Assembly (NCBI GenBank): GCA_028023455.1
Contig: JAQFVV010012529.1
Coordinates: 806,001 to 870,000, forward strand
DNA: 64,000 bases
Reading direction: 5' to 3'
Source of the DNA: Epiperipatus broadwayi
Taxonomy: Eukaryota > Onychophora > Udeonychophora > Euonychophora > Peripatidae
Positions 23,340 through 35,826 of the stretch are shown here, one piece after another. How positions within the stretch are numbered: the stretch's first letter is position 1; the number at the start of each line of letters is the position of its first letter. The notes under the pieces were generated by a model. The model was not told the DNA's origin. It ran no database searches and worked only from the letters and a program-made list of their open reading frames with translations. The position numbers and the translations under genes are program-made.

Positions 23340-23895
23340 TGTAAAAATAGATTACAAAGAGAAGGAAATCAGAAGGATTTTTGATGGTAAGATAGATAGT
23401 GTAAATGAGGATAAATAGGGATAGTAAATGGATGTCTATTCCATATTCAAAAAAGGTGTATAAAAGATTAATGAAAGTCAAATTGCCGAATACTGTAAAA
23501 ATAGCTTGGAAGAATAATAAGTCTTTGGGTAAATGGTTAAATAATGCAAAAAAGTTAAATGATATTAGTAGTATGGGGGGGGGTATAAAATTAGCTGTGG
23601 AAAATGCAATAAGATATATATAGGACTGACAGGAAGAACAGCAAGTGAGAGAGGTAAGGAACATGATTGAGCAATTAATAGAAAAGATATGAAGTCAGAA
23701 TCATATTTGCATTATTTGGATACAGGGCATAAAATGAAATGTGAGAAAAATATGTTATAAAATATGTGAAGGATTACCATAAGAGAATATATTATGAAAC
23801 ATTGTATATTCAGGAAAACTTGGACAAATGTGTAAATATAGTAAAAGGTCCAGCAAAATTAGGTGGGAAATGGGCTTTATTAAACAATTAGAAAG
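23340..23895 (+). mobile_element. Penelope-like element 3' fragment (GIY-YIG endonuclease)
   Basis: The ORF 23405-23623 begins with 'WMSIPYSKKVYKRLMK', the linker upstream of GIY-YIG in Penelope-like elements. In the next frame, after a 9-base G run at 23575-23583, the reading is 'YKISCGKCNKIYIGLTGRT' followed by 'SERGKEH'. This is the GIY-YIG catalytic segment with its paired cysteines and the downstream R..EH. The element ends with 'GGKWALLNN' and a stop near 23891. The RT domain is absent (5'-truncated). The frame break coincides with the G run. It lies just beyond the 3' end of LINE-B, in opposite orientation. Confidence 0.85.
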
Positions 23896-24517
23896 TGTAG
23901 GAAATGATTATAAATATGTAAATACCATTTTTTAAGAAATGTAAAATATGTATTTAATTATTATTTTTGAGGAAATTTTGTAAAAAAAATTTTTTTAGAT
24001 GTATAATATGTTAAATTTATTTATTTATAATATATAAGTGTATATTTAAAAGAAGTGAAATTTAATGTAAATAGTGTCCAATAGATGGAGGGAATATAGT
24101 TAATTGGTTATTTATCTATTTATTTTTTTAAGTATTTACCTTTATTAAAAAACACTATATATATACATATTTACAAAGTTTTTTGTTGTTTTCCAATTTT
24201 TTTTTTTTTTGTCTTTGGTTACTTGCAATCCCTTTTTTACATTTTAACAAATTATATGTCCTTATATTAAGCTTAATTAGTGGGTGTTAGTAATTGGGTG
24301 TCACACTTTGTTGCTTATTAATCTGTCTTAATTTTAGTTTTGGCTGGTTGCTATTATGCCCTTGTTTAATGTATATCTTCTTTTCATAACTTATTTATTG
24401 CCATATTTCACATGCTGTAGGTGCTGCTCCTCCCCAGATTTTAATCATTTGTTTTCTTGGTAAGTATTTTAAGCATTGCTCAAAGTATTTTTTCCATCCT
24501 TTATCAAATTTTTAAAT

Positions 24518-25132
24518 TCAATTATATTTTTTATTATCGAATATTAATGAACACCTTATTTCCCATATTGTTCCAATTGTGGGGATCAGTACTATAGCGC
24601 TGTATGGATCAAATCTCTTGATGTGTTTGTTAATTATATCTTTTAGATTAATGATTGGGGTTTTGAATACTTTTATTCTTATTTGTTTAAATGCTCTACA
24701 TTCTTCGACCAGATGTGCAAATGTTTCATCGCTGTTCTTGCATGTTGTACACCTTGGTTCTAGATTCATATGTAGTTTTTTATTTAAAAGCGTTGTCATG
24801 GGGTGTATCCCATTCATCAATTTATAGATGGTTTTTATGTATTTTTGGGGTATATAGATTGACTGAAAGTTTCTTAGAACTCTACTTATGGATATGTTTA
24901 GCCATGATTTTTCCTGATACTTGTTACTTTTTTTAAGGATACTGTATTTTAGCCCTTCTAAATTGGGCATATTTAGCTCATCTTGTAAGTTCTTATGCAC
25001 TATAAGTAAGTCGAATACAAAGGATCTTGTTTCTTTTTCCATCTTTTTATACAGTTTTATGTAGCATTCTAATGGAGTGAAAGTTTTACTCTTTATTATG
25101 TTTATTAGAGTTTTTGCTTTAATAAATGACAC
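24518..25132 (-). pseudogene. LINE-B C-terminal ORF with zinc-binding (zf-RVT) domain
   Basis: This 204-residue ORF is the longest in the window. Residues around 100-145 hold 'YKLMNGIHP...CTTCKNSDETFAHLVEEC', a C-x2-C...H-x4-C finger as in the reverse-transcriptase zinc-binding domain found after RT in many LINEs. It reads on from the RT fragments 25459-25972 on the same strand. It belongs to the LINE, not to a host gene. Confidence 0.85.
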
Positions 25133-25458
25133 ATATTTTCGTAGATCTATTATGTTGTGTTCTCTTTTATATTTATATTTATGGTAATTGTAACATTGCC
25201 ATTGATATTATTTTGGTTGTCTTTCCTCAAATGTACTTTTTTGTTATTCTGTTTATTTCGTTTAATGTATTGTTATATAGGTTTATCCAAGGGCCATAGT
25301 AACTTAATATTCCTGTGGCTATTCCATTAAATATTTTGGCTCTAGTTACTTCATATAATTTAATGGGTAAAGGTTATTTACTTTTTTAGCTATTTTATGA
25401 ATGATTAGCTTGTTTAGATATCTGTTCATCTTTGTTTTCAATTGGTATAAAGGTATTT

Positions 25459-25740
25459 CTAGGAACATTGATGGATTTGCCTGGAAATCACTGGGAATTT
25501 TTTTTTTCCAGTTGCTAATTGCCATGCAGCTGATTTGGATGGTTGTATTATTGATCCTGTTTGTTTTTGAAACTTTTCATATATGTTGATAATAATTTGC
25601 ATGTTGTAAATATCTTGGAATATTATAACCATGTCATCAATAAATGCTATTGTTTGAATTTTTGCATTCAAGTGTGGGAGATATATGCCTGAAACTTTGT
25701 TTTGTATTTCTTTAATCAGTTGGGTCCAAATAGATTGCAA
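25459..25740 (-). pseudogene. LINE-B RT motif C fragment
   Basis: 'IQTIAFIDDMVIIFQD' carries the RT catalytic DD pair, followed by the helix 'INIYEKFQKQTGSIIQPSKS' typical of the thumb entry. It overlaps the upstream fragment 25712-25972 in another frame, so a frameshift separates motifs B and C. Confidence 0.85.
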
Positions 25741-25972
25741 ACAAGAGAGCTGTTAGTGATGATCCTTGTGGGATTCCCTTTTTGGGAATAAAGGAGTTAG
25801 ATTTTCTCATATAATTTTTTAAGGATATACTGCCATTACTTAAGTAATTTTTTATTGCATTTACCATGTATCTGTGTTCAAGTATTAGTTCATTCATTGC
25901 GTTTATTAAGTATGACCAATTTACTAGATCAAAAGCTGACTTAAAATCAACTTTGATAGCATAATATTGCAT
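25712..25972 (-). pseudogene. LINE-B RT motifs A and B fragment
   Basis: 'YYAIKVDFKSAFDLVNWSYL' gives the palm aspartate region (motif A). 'PKKGIPQGSSLTALLFAIYL' gives motif B, with the invariant PQGS. The reading frame breaks after 'LDPTD', where motif C continues in another frame. Confidence 0.9.
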
Positions 25973-26848
25973 TAGTCTTTATTCCTTCACATATTTTATT
26001 GCTTCTTGGATCCCAATAACTGCATTAACTGCTCTTTTTCCTTTTATTGCATGGCGGGCTGCTGAGATCTTGGAGCTCACTAACTTATGCAATATCTTTA
26101 GTAGTATCCTCACAAGAATTTTAGAATCTATATCTTCTATTGATATATGTCTCATTTTTTCTATTTTAGGTATTTGTATCAGTTTATCCTTTTTAGGCTA
26201 AACTCCACTCTATTATTCATGTATGGCCAGTTTATTCTTTCGCTACACATTTGGTTGAAATATTTCCACATTGCGCGTATTAATGTGCAACTTAACATTT
26301 TATAAATTGTGGCTGGTATTTTGTCATTCGCCAATGTTATGTTCATTTTTAGTTTATCTATCTCTGGATTTCTTGCTTTGTTATATATTGTTTGGATTCT
26401 TCTATGGCTATGCTTTTATATTCCTTTATACTAGTTTTTCATTCACCAAATTTTAGTTTTATCATTTCCAGCATTTTCTCATCTACCATTATACCTAATA
26501 TTGATTTACCTTCTTCAGTTTTCATTGTATTAATTCCTTTTGTGTGTGGTATGTCATCGGCTTGGAGATTTTGCCAAGATTTGGGATTAATTTTCGGAGC
26601 CTTATTGTTTGGGTTTCTTGCTTCAGTAATTGATATGTTTTATCATGCTCTTCTTGTAAGTTAATAATTAAATGATGATTGGGTTTTAGTTTGTTAAGAT
26701 CTTGGAGTAGGTTTTTGTAATTCTATTATATGGTTTTTCAATTGGTTATTAGTTAAAAATTTGTGTGATGCTTTTTTGCATTCTTCAGATATCTCTTTTT
26801 TTATTTTATACCAGGCAATGCATAGTGGTAATTTGGTCTCATATGTAT

Positions 26849-29294
26849 TGTAACAGTCAAAACATGTCTATCTCGCTAACACACTGTAGAATTTAAACCC
26901 GGGACATAGAACTCAACACTAGGAGAGTTACCTCCCAGAAATCTCAAGTTCGAATCCAAAGTCCAAACTCCACAACGCCCTCTACGTGATAACACATTTG
27001 ATGCTACTAATAATATAATTTCATGCCGGCGCCGGTGATCAGGGAGAAAACAAAAGACTCTAAATCTAAAATAGCCCTAGGTTGATTTAACAATAACTTA
27101 TAGATGTGCCAAAGATAAGTTTAATGGACTATGTAATTTATATTGCACCCCGAATAAATAGAGAAAAGGAAATAAATTTATAAATAAGATTTTATTAATT
27201 TGGTAATAAAATAATTTAGCGATATAAATTGGATAGTTATATAATAAACAAACAAGATGGCTGATACCTCGTACTTGGGTTCGTTTAGATAAAGTGTCTA
27301 TAATATATTGATACGGTAGGCATATGCGAGTCACGTAAAGTCTAATAGAGTTTGAAATATTCTAAAACATTGATAACTGGAGATTTAAATGGAGATCGAG
27401 AGTCGCTCGCGAATAGATTATAAGATCGAGCTACACTGAACGGATTTGAGATTCATTTGAATAGAATTCTTTTAATAAGTAAAAGGGAAATATACGGTGG
27501 TGCTAGCGAGTATATGCTGAGGAGGGGTGCAGTTTATGAGTATGCAACTTTCAAGGATGGCAAAAGGTCTTGGCATTGGATAGGCATTCTGCCTTTTATT
27601 TGGGACGTCTCTAGCCCACTCACAGCTCAAGCCTGGCCCGCACCCAGGAGCTTCGTAACTGTGTGGACATACGCGAAATAATTCCCATGTGCCATTTTAG
27701 CACATGACTGGGAACCGTGGAGTAAAATATGGGGAAACAGATTCGAACGAAGGTGACCTTTGCCAACAGGAGGATTCCAGCACCCATGCATATTTACTAG
27801 CAACACAGCTTAATTTTCATAAGAATTAGTAAAACATTTGGCAGTTCATTAAGGAACAGTAATAGCTCGCTCTCGACTTTCATATTTAGATGGCCAGCAG
27901 ACTCTCAACAAAACTTAAGATAAATAAATATTCCTTTAACAAAATTTTATACGCAAAATATACTTTGAAACATATATATGAGATACTTTTAAACAGAAAC
28001 GATGGGAAGGGGGGGGAAATGCGTGTTTGCGGTTTATAAACTAAGATGGCAACCACGCATCATTTAACTTCCCTACGTAACTCGCATTAGTCTAAAGAAA
28101 TTAATTATACATTTCATAATAACACATTGAAATTAAACATTTATAAATATAATAGAAGATCAACCCAAGCACAAATTCAGCATGCATTAGAAAAACATTT
28201 AAATAAATACATTTATAGAATATACAAAATTGTTAGCTTTAGCTCGAAGTTTTCCGAGATCTCGGGTTGATTTTAATTACCTTGTTCTTTTAACTGTGTC
28301 CGTGGGAATTTCCAAACTTGTAGCAAAGTTCTTAAGTAAAATTATGAGTTTTCTTCGATTCATGGTTCCGCAGCAGCAGTTAGAAGATTTTAGGAGCAGC
28401 ATATCATTGGGCTGGTTCAGTTGGATTTCATGATACGGTGACAGGACATCAGATTTTGACTGACGGACGGCCGAGGCACAGGATCCCGAGGAAAAACAGC
28501 GATTGCCCCGTTACCCCGACATTCTGAGGTTAAACTATTTTACAACTGGATTTACTGTCACGATCAGGTAGCTTAATTAATAACTCTGTCTAATCATCTA
28601 ATTACAATCAATCAGCCCTATTTATAGTCTCTCCTTGATTACCATCTAACCCTGCGGTGATGAAATCCATTCTTTAATTATTACACATTTGAAAAACACG
28701 GATTACATTTTCTAATTAAAATCTGTTCGTAAACACTGTTTTATCTCATCAAATCTACTGGCGCCAATATGATTAAAATTAGCTACTATTGTTCTTTCTC
28801 TACCCTCACTGATTTAAAAATGATGACATGTTTTTGAATAATATTTTACAACGCTTTACATTTATCAAACACTATTTCTGAATTTAATTTCCAGAAACAT
28901 TTCTCAGTGATATTATTTCTTAAAGACAAATAATTATAACGAAATAACATCACAAATAAATCGATTCAAAAACAACTTTTAAATAAAATATTTTGATATT
29001 TTTTTAAATATTATCGCAGTATGTGTGTAGATGAGAATATGTGACCTACTTTATTGTACAAGCATATATACGTAATATATACTCGACGGTTTGAAAATAA
29101 AACCATTTAAAAACAATTTTAATTATTATTAAACCCCGGGCACCCCATTATACATATAAATTTAGGCGGGATTTCGGTAAATATACCCAGTACACACACA
29201 ATACGATGAAATTAGGGTTTTAAATAAGGCATGAGGGTAGGAAACAGGCAGGCAAGGCGAAACTAAGATTGGTAAGGCAAATCTTACTGTTTCA
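26849..29294. mobile_element. 2446-bp TG...CA insertion in LINE-B with 4-bp duplication GTAT
   Basis: GTAT lies at 26845-26848 and again at 29295-29298. The ends are TGTAACAGTCA and, on the opposite strand, TGAAACAGTAA. Removing the insert and one GTAT brings LINE-B back into one frame (minus strand ...VTLHYY then TYETKLPL...), so these are precise boundaries. The insert is visibly more GC-rich than its surroundings ('gccggcgccgg' near 27025) and has no recognisable polyprotein. TG...CA ends and a 4-bp duplication suit an LTR retrotransposon; with no coding sequence it may be a long solo LTR. A tRNA B-box-like GTTCGAATCC sits at 26948-26957. ORFs at 27457-27681 and 28230-28433 have no motif. 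Confidence 0.75.
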
Positions 29295-29690
29295 GTATAG
29301 TAGTGTAGGGTTACCAATATATTTGATATTTGATCAACTTTTAATTTTATATCATCTCTTATTATTTTGTTTATCGAAAATATGTATTGTTTTCTCTTTA
29401 TTTTGTAGTCATTAATTTTCAGCTGTACTTTCAGATGATCGGAGAAACCAACCATGGATGTTGTAATTTCTGATTCATTCACTTTGCGTCCAGAGACAAA
29501 GAATAGATCAATTAACATTGTATATCTGCTATTGAAAAATGTATATGCACTATCTACATATTTGTCTTGTAGGGGGTGTAATGATATTTCTTGCATTTTA
29601 TTTTTCAATTGGTTATGTGGATTGTATAGTATAATGTCTTGAGAAGGTCTCAATGGAGATGAAAGCTGGTTTGATAAATATTTAAATTAA
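29295..29690 (-). pseudogene. LINE-B endonuclease C-terminal fragment
   Basis: The frame reads 'RPSQDIILYNPHNQL', then 'YVDSAYTFFNSRYTMLIDLFFVS' and 'MVGFSDHLKVQLKI', matching the end of an APE-type endonuclease (the IDxxFVS and SDH motifs). It runs into the linker 'YIFSINKIIRDDIKLKVDQI', which continues across the insertion into 26848. Upstream of about 29690 a stop ends the frame and no N-terminal endonuclease is seen, so the LINE is 5'-truncated. Confidence 0.85.
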
Positions 29691-31620
29691 TTATTAATAG
29701 TTGTTTATTTCAATCTTGTTGATTTGATTATTTATTTATGTATTTGTGGTCTAGTCTAATGAATGACTAATAAAAATTATTAATTTTATAAGCCTTTCTC
29801 CATTATTTCATATTACAAAAAGCCTTTCCCAAAGATCCCCCCCACATTAGCTATATATGACAATTCTCTTTTAAAAGAGATCAATGGTAATATTTTAGGA
29901 ATATTTGTTTTAAACCTTGAAAGAGAAATAAATATACTGGCTTATATTGGTAATGTAATAATTACTAAAAGAGTCACCAACATTCTTATTATTGATGAAG
30001 TGTCTAAAAAAATTTCTCAAACAACTAAATCAATAATATCTGATGATAGAAATCTTCAGCATGGCAGATATTATCAAGAAGAAAAAGCCATTGAAGTTTA
30101 TAGCAGTGGTGTGTATTTGAAATGCAAGCATTCCAAATACCAACAGACAAAATAATAAATAATAAGAATAGCGAACAGTCTGCTACACTCGCAACACAAA
30201 TATATATATAGTTTCCTATGGTTAACGTCCCTTGACAAGATATTGCTACACACATAATATTCTATACATATGTATAAGTCACTTTGGTTATCTTCCCTTG
30301 ATGATTGCTACACACATAACACAATCTATATATATAATTCTCTTTAGTTCATTTCCCCTGACGAACTTTAAGACTGGCTTCTTTCAAGATAGTTTCCATT
30401 GGCCTCGGTTTCCGAAACACTTTGGCCCGGTCCAGTTCAGCTGCATGTGAACACTTCTGGCTTCATTGTAGAGCACTGTGAGCTTTTAGCTGCAATCACT
30501 TTCATCTCTCAGCAACAGTCCACTTAGTAAACTCACTGGAAATCTGCTGGAAAATCAACTCTTCACATCTAGCTACTATCCAGACAGTTTCCTCCGGCTT
30601 CGGCTTTCCAACCTCTTTGGGCTTGTTCAGCTGCTGCCCATGAACACATTTTCATTGAATGCTGCACACTTACTAGAATTACTGTCACATCTCTCACCCA
30701 CATGAACTGGAAAATGAACGAGTTATTGCTTACTCTATTTATAGTTTTTAATTACTCACACAATTAATTACTTTCTTCCATAAACAGTAAGGTCTATAAC
30801 TAATTAATTGGTATCTTAGGAATTCATTTCCATATAAGGTAATTTATAGAGTATTGCATTAATTAATTAATCTCTTATCAAGAAATATTTGTAAGCAGCA
30901 AATATTTCTTGAAATTTATCGATTGCAATTAATATAAATCATTTAATTAAATTTACCACTTATCAGTTCGCAATCTAAATATATTTCTCTAATATTTTCT
31001 ACTTTTTCTGAAGTGCACAAACTTATACTAAAGTAAATATAAATTTTTTACAAAATATAGCATGCAGTTCCAACTAAATTAATGAGCAATAAGTTCTAGA
31101 TTAAATTAATATCTCAGTCCTATTAAATTTAAGAACAAAAATAGTTAATTCCATTTTTAAAAGTCTGTTAGTATTCCATGTACCATGAACTTTGAATAAA
31201 ATGCTCATAATCAAATTAAGCCTCAAAATTAAATTTTTTTAAATATATTTAATGAGCAGTGCTAATTGCTCTAATAAGCTTTATTGATAAATACCACAAA
31301 AGAAAGCATTTAAAAATCTCTATCTAGAAACCATTCCCAATTCTCAGACCACTGGTTTTATTCTTTGGCACTCCTCAGTGAGGGGCTAGGGTAGTTTCAG
31401 ACACTAGATTTAAAAATACCAACTCAAAGCCAGCATTTGTCTAAAAGTTAACCAAAGTAAAAAATCTGAATTTTTGAGACGCCTATATATCTTCAAACCT
31501 AGCTATTTAACCCAAATAACTATATGGGGCTGAGAGATCTTCAGCCAAACCATATATTAATAGCCTTAGCAATATAACATCACTTAAGACCTAAAAGCAA
31601 AAACTATAAATACTCTAGTC
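29691..31620. other. Rab intron: unclassified, GC-richer block with diverged internal repeats
   Basis: A 'aatgaatgactaataaaaa' motif at about 29758 recurs at about 54057. Between 30190 and 30345, 'gctacacacataa' recurs with 'tatatatat' stretches. Two diverged copies of a ~215-bp segment ('gtttcc.t.ggc.tcgg.tt.cc' ... 'ttcagctgc...tgaacac') lie at about 30380-30455 and 30585-30650. It could be a solo LTR or another non-coding repeat; no coding sequence was recognised. Confidence 0.4.
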
Positions 31621-31628
31621 AATAAAAA

Positions 31629-31701
31629 AAAAAAAGTCATATATCACATATATTTTTTTACAAGCTTTAAAAATTGGGTCATGTGATATATGACTTTTTT
31701 T
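31629..31701. repeat. Perfect 21-bp hairpin with 31-nt loop
   Basis: AAAAAAAGTCATATATCACAT (31629-31649) pairs completely with 31681-31701. No obvious target duplication. It may be a tiny MITE or a structural hairpin. Confidence 0.85.
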
Positions 31702-31702
31702 A

Positions 31703-34700
31703 TTTAAATATATGTGCTATATTTGATATGTGAATTTGACAGCATTATGGACAACTATTAACGGCTGAATTAGCGTGAACTACATGATATCAAATTACAT
31801 GACTTCAGTTATATACTAATCAAAACTAAATGTAAATATATTGCTATAGCATCTGTTTTTTTTCCCCTCATTAAATATATTTTAAACATGAATTTATGTA
31901 CTATAATCACATTTTTTTCACGATTTAAATACTATACCTATTCACTGTGTTTTATTTTGAGTGTTTTTTTTATTAATGGTGGAATTATTTCCTTTGATAT
32001 GCTTTATAATAAAAATGATTATTAAATGTAAAGGGTGGAATTACTTTCTTTGCATAAAATGCTTGTAATGTAAATTACAGTTTACTTAGGAATAATTATT
32101 TATTAATTTTTATTTTTTTGTCACTGGAAAATTTGTCATTTTTGTAATTTTGTTAAAGCAAAAATAAAGTAATTTGTGAAAGCAACCAAGTAAATAGCAT
32201 TGTGGACAACATTCAGACAACAGACACAATAGGGACTTTATATATAAGAGAGATATAATAATTATATGCAAAAATCTTATAGAACAAAACTTTAATGAAT
32301 AGTTTAAGTTAATCTGCTTAGCTAGCATTTGACTGATGACCCTCAATCTCAGCCCCTATTTCATTAGTGGAACCTGACAGCATCTTATCAGAGAGTTAGC
32401 AGCTGAAATTGAAACTAATTTCAGTGGCAGCCTCAGCACAAAAGCATTATTGGACAAGTTTGCAAATCACCATCTCCAGACTTGCTACACTTGGAAAGGC
32501 CAAAAGAATTTCTGTGATCAAGAGATACTTTCTTGATAACATCATTTATATCAAGGAAGATAAAGGCCAGCACTTCATGATTTTACCCAGATAAGACTTC
32601 ATATAAATAAACACCCAGATTGCTATCTTAACTTCATTTCCTATAATATAAAATGGCAAAAAGACAAATTTATATCTACAGGAATGCTACACAGTATATT
32701 GTATCGGTCATATATATTTTCCATCCAACATGACCTTAACCCATGAAACCGGACTTCAAACCCAGTCAAACCAAAGAATTATATCAAAGACTAAACTGAA
32801 TTTGAACCCAATTCACGAGCTCGGGTCAAAACCTAATGGATAGTACATATTGATGGCACATGAGACTATGCGCCATGAACTAGCTCAACAGATGTGACAA
32901 TTACTGAGACCACTTATCTGACTCTAACTAATGTATGATAAAATGACTACGGATATTTCTGAATAAATTCACATATGTATATTTGGGTTGCCAATACAAA
33001 CAGTGAGAACAAATAGTTAAAACTAATTAATAAATATTAAACAATCAAACCAAGTATGTATATAAAATATTTAATAAGAAGCAAATATTTGTTCAAATAT
33101 TTATGATGAGTATTATAAATTATCTCTAGTCTTTGGAGCATGCATTACAATGTACAATAAATAATGGCAGTTGGACTCATATGCCAATAATTAATATGTA
33201 AGTATTTAAGAAATATATTTATCTATGCCCCGACAAAGTAGACAAGTGTAAATAACGATATCTATGGCATTTATGCCGAATGAATTACTTACATTATTCA
33301 TTATTTGGTATTTTATTTGGAAAAGAAAATATGATTCTAATTTTATGTAAGAAGGTGAGATTTATTTTCCACACATCCATAATCAATTCATGAACAGCAT
33401 GATAAATACATAGGGTATAACTTCAATATTTAAATTATTAATGAATATAAAATTGTTTGATTTTAATGAAATCAATTCATTACGATTTATAAAGCAAAAG
33501 AACGGGCCTTTATTTGAATTAAGAAATAAAACGATACAAACGTATTACGAGCAGCAAAACAAATACGAAATAAAATGTTTTGTCGGTGATTCAAGAAGTA
33601 GAAGGGTGGCTTATATTCAAGAAGTCTTTTATGCCCTACAAATGATTCATGGAACATAGGGAAAGCCAGGTCGGAACACAGCTGCAAACCTTTGATGTTT
33701 CAATACAGGAACGAGTGAGGGAGGAAGTGATTTCTTTCTATATATTTAAAATATCAATAATATCACCGAAATGACAAACTCAAGAAGCAGGAGGATGGCT
33801 CACGTTAGCAACATTCTGAATGGTGATGTTATAGTGATCATCATATTTGATTAATAAAGCCCAAATTATATAGTAAATGCTTAACGTAATGACCTGATCA
33901 TATCAGATTAAAATCAAACTTACTTGGAGCAAATGTGCTTCAATGCAGTTATATAATTATAATAATAATTACCCCTTATATCATGCCCTTCCAGAATACA
34001 AATATAAAATGCAAGATTTAAATTAGAATATATTTATTTTATTTTCCTTATTAACCTTTAGTAAAACATTAATAAATATGATCAATATGAATAAATATTT
34101 TTATATAACTTAAATGAAGTAGCTGGTAGCATAGGTTATAAACTGAGCAAATAATACTTCTCAGCCAATGGTAAATCATATCAAACATTAAATAAATCCT
34201 TCAACTCGATAATTAATAGAACAGTATTAATTTAGTTCTAACGGGCAATAATTAAGCTATAAAATGTAATGCAATACTATTTTCTTAGAGTGAGTTTAAA
34301 CGAAAGAGATTATTATTGAGTTGAAAGTATTATTGGCATGTTATCGCAAATAAATGATATTAATAATCATTCAAATAAATATAATCAAAATTAGTTAAAA
34401 TGAACTGCCATAGTAGGGGAAAAGAAAGTTAACAATATATTAATTTTAAGACTAGAGATAATGGAATAGAGAATTATTATAACAGATTTTATTGCATTAT
34501 AAAGTGAATAGAAAATTTTAGACAGTAGTTAACTTAAATTATGATTTGAAATAGAATTCATGAATAGACCAGAAGTTTGCAGTTTATAAAGTAAAAAAAA
34601 GGGTTACCAGTCCTTCCATGGCTTGCTCATAGATTCATAATGACAGAGTCCAGTTGGGTTTAGGAGACAACATAGACGCGCACTTGATTCATGTGAATTT

Positions 34701-35555
34701 CATTTATGGATTAGTTTCCTTCCATATTTCGGAAGCTTATGATTGGTATTGAAAAATTCTCTTCAGCAGCAACATTTTGAAGATTTGTGGAGAACTTCGG
34801 GGTCCAGCAATCAGAGCCCTAAAGTTAGCCGCGTACCATGCTGAAAATGCTATTAAAAATCAAAATTAAAAAGGACGTAGTTTCTGATGGCAACTCTTCT
34901 TAATTTAATAGTAATGGCCCTTTATAGAAACTTTTTCGGGGTATTTATATCCTTTCCTACGATTTCCCACCCATTCTGATTTTGATGCCTTAAGGCTAAA
35001 GCTTTTACATTATTACAAACCAAAATTTTCTCTAATTGATTTGCAATCCATTCCTCTGATAAGACTTTCAAATCGATTAACTTTGAATTCATTTTCTATT
35101 TAGAAAATGAATTTGTAAAATCTGAACAAACGATTTTAATTTAGCACCATCCTTAAAGTTTTAACTTATCATTTTAACTAATTAATAAAAGATTCCCTAT
35201 TGTCTTTGGGAAAGGATGATCTGAAAGCTTATCGAAAGAATGTAACTTTTAATCATATAAATTTGAACAAAATGGTAAAGTATGAAATAAAACATTCCGA
35301 TGTAATAAAACTTTATAATGAATATATATTTAACTATTTACAAATATATACATACAATCAATGTAATTAAAATAGATATTTTTCATGAATATTTTATAAT
35401 GAGGTAATTAATAACATTAATAAATTTAAACATAACATAATTAGCTTCAATAAATACTTAAATAGTAAGCTGTTTTAACTGAAAATAACGTTTATTGCAG
35501 ATAGTATAAAGTCTCATTACATTTGGAAATATTCACTGTTAGTGATAGGTTTGAA
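31703..35555. other. Rab intron: unclassified sequence
   Basis: Small ORFs (32110-32346, 33441-33687) lack motifs. 'caagaagtagaagggtggct' (about 33592) and a similar string at about 33782 form a weak internal repeat. Nothing else was recognised. Confidence 0.4.
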
Positions 35556-35559
35556 TTAG

Positions 35560-35826
35560 GTTAAAAGTGGGATCGCATGAAGCTCGGATCAAACTTAGAT
35601 CCGACCGCTTCAATATATCCCTCAACTACCACTGCCCTTAGACTATTTGCTAATATTAAACTACACAAAAATGCACACTATTTGCAACTGATGATTGATT
35701 CTGGTGGTGCTTATTACTATAAACTTTTAAAGATAATAAGCCAATGGCTTCTTGACTCACTTGGCTTTAGTAAATACACTGTGAAATCCTCCTAGTGTAA
35801 CTCTATTTAAGCATGACCATCTAAAC
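35560..35826 (+). mobile_element. Penelope-like element, RT N-terminal piece (5' of hAT insertion)
   Basis: The ORF 35577-35795 reads 'LFANIKLHKNAHYLQLMIDSGGAYYYKLLKIIS' and 'LGFSKYTVKSS'. This is the fingers region of Penelope-like reverse transcriptases (K-[IL]-H-K, then the S-G-x-x-Y and K-S-S landmarks). The sequence continues after the hAT element at 37078. Stops interrupt it; inactive. Confidence 0.8.

Larger units (their letters stand above)
24404..26848 (-). mobile_element. LINE-B, RT and C-terminal part (minus strand)
   Basis: Reading down from 26848: a linker 'LPLCIAWYKIKKEISEECKK'; 'IKGKRAVNAVIGIQEA' (about 25990-26060); RT motif A 'VDFKSAFDLVNW' and motif B 'KKGIPQGSSLTALLF' (25712-25972); motif C 'AFIDDMVIIF' (25459-25740); a thumb region; and the C-terminal domain at 24518-25132. 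Coding resumes past a stop to about 24404 ('LKYLPRKQMIKIWGGAAPT'). Several stops and frameshifts show an inactive copy. The 5' part with the endonuclease lies at 29295-29690, beyond a 2446-bp insertion. It is a different LINE type from LINE-A. Confidence 0.9.

Noticed and set aside
23278-23664. 128-codon minus-strand hydrophobic ORF
   Set aside because: It is antisense to the Penelope GIY-YIG fragment; the hydrophobicity comes from AT-rich antisense sequence.
24579-24936. Plus-strand ORFs over LINE-B
   Set aside because: They are antisense shadows of the zinc-finger domain ORF on the minus strand.
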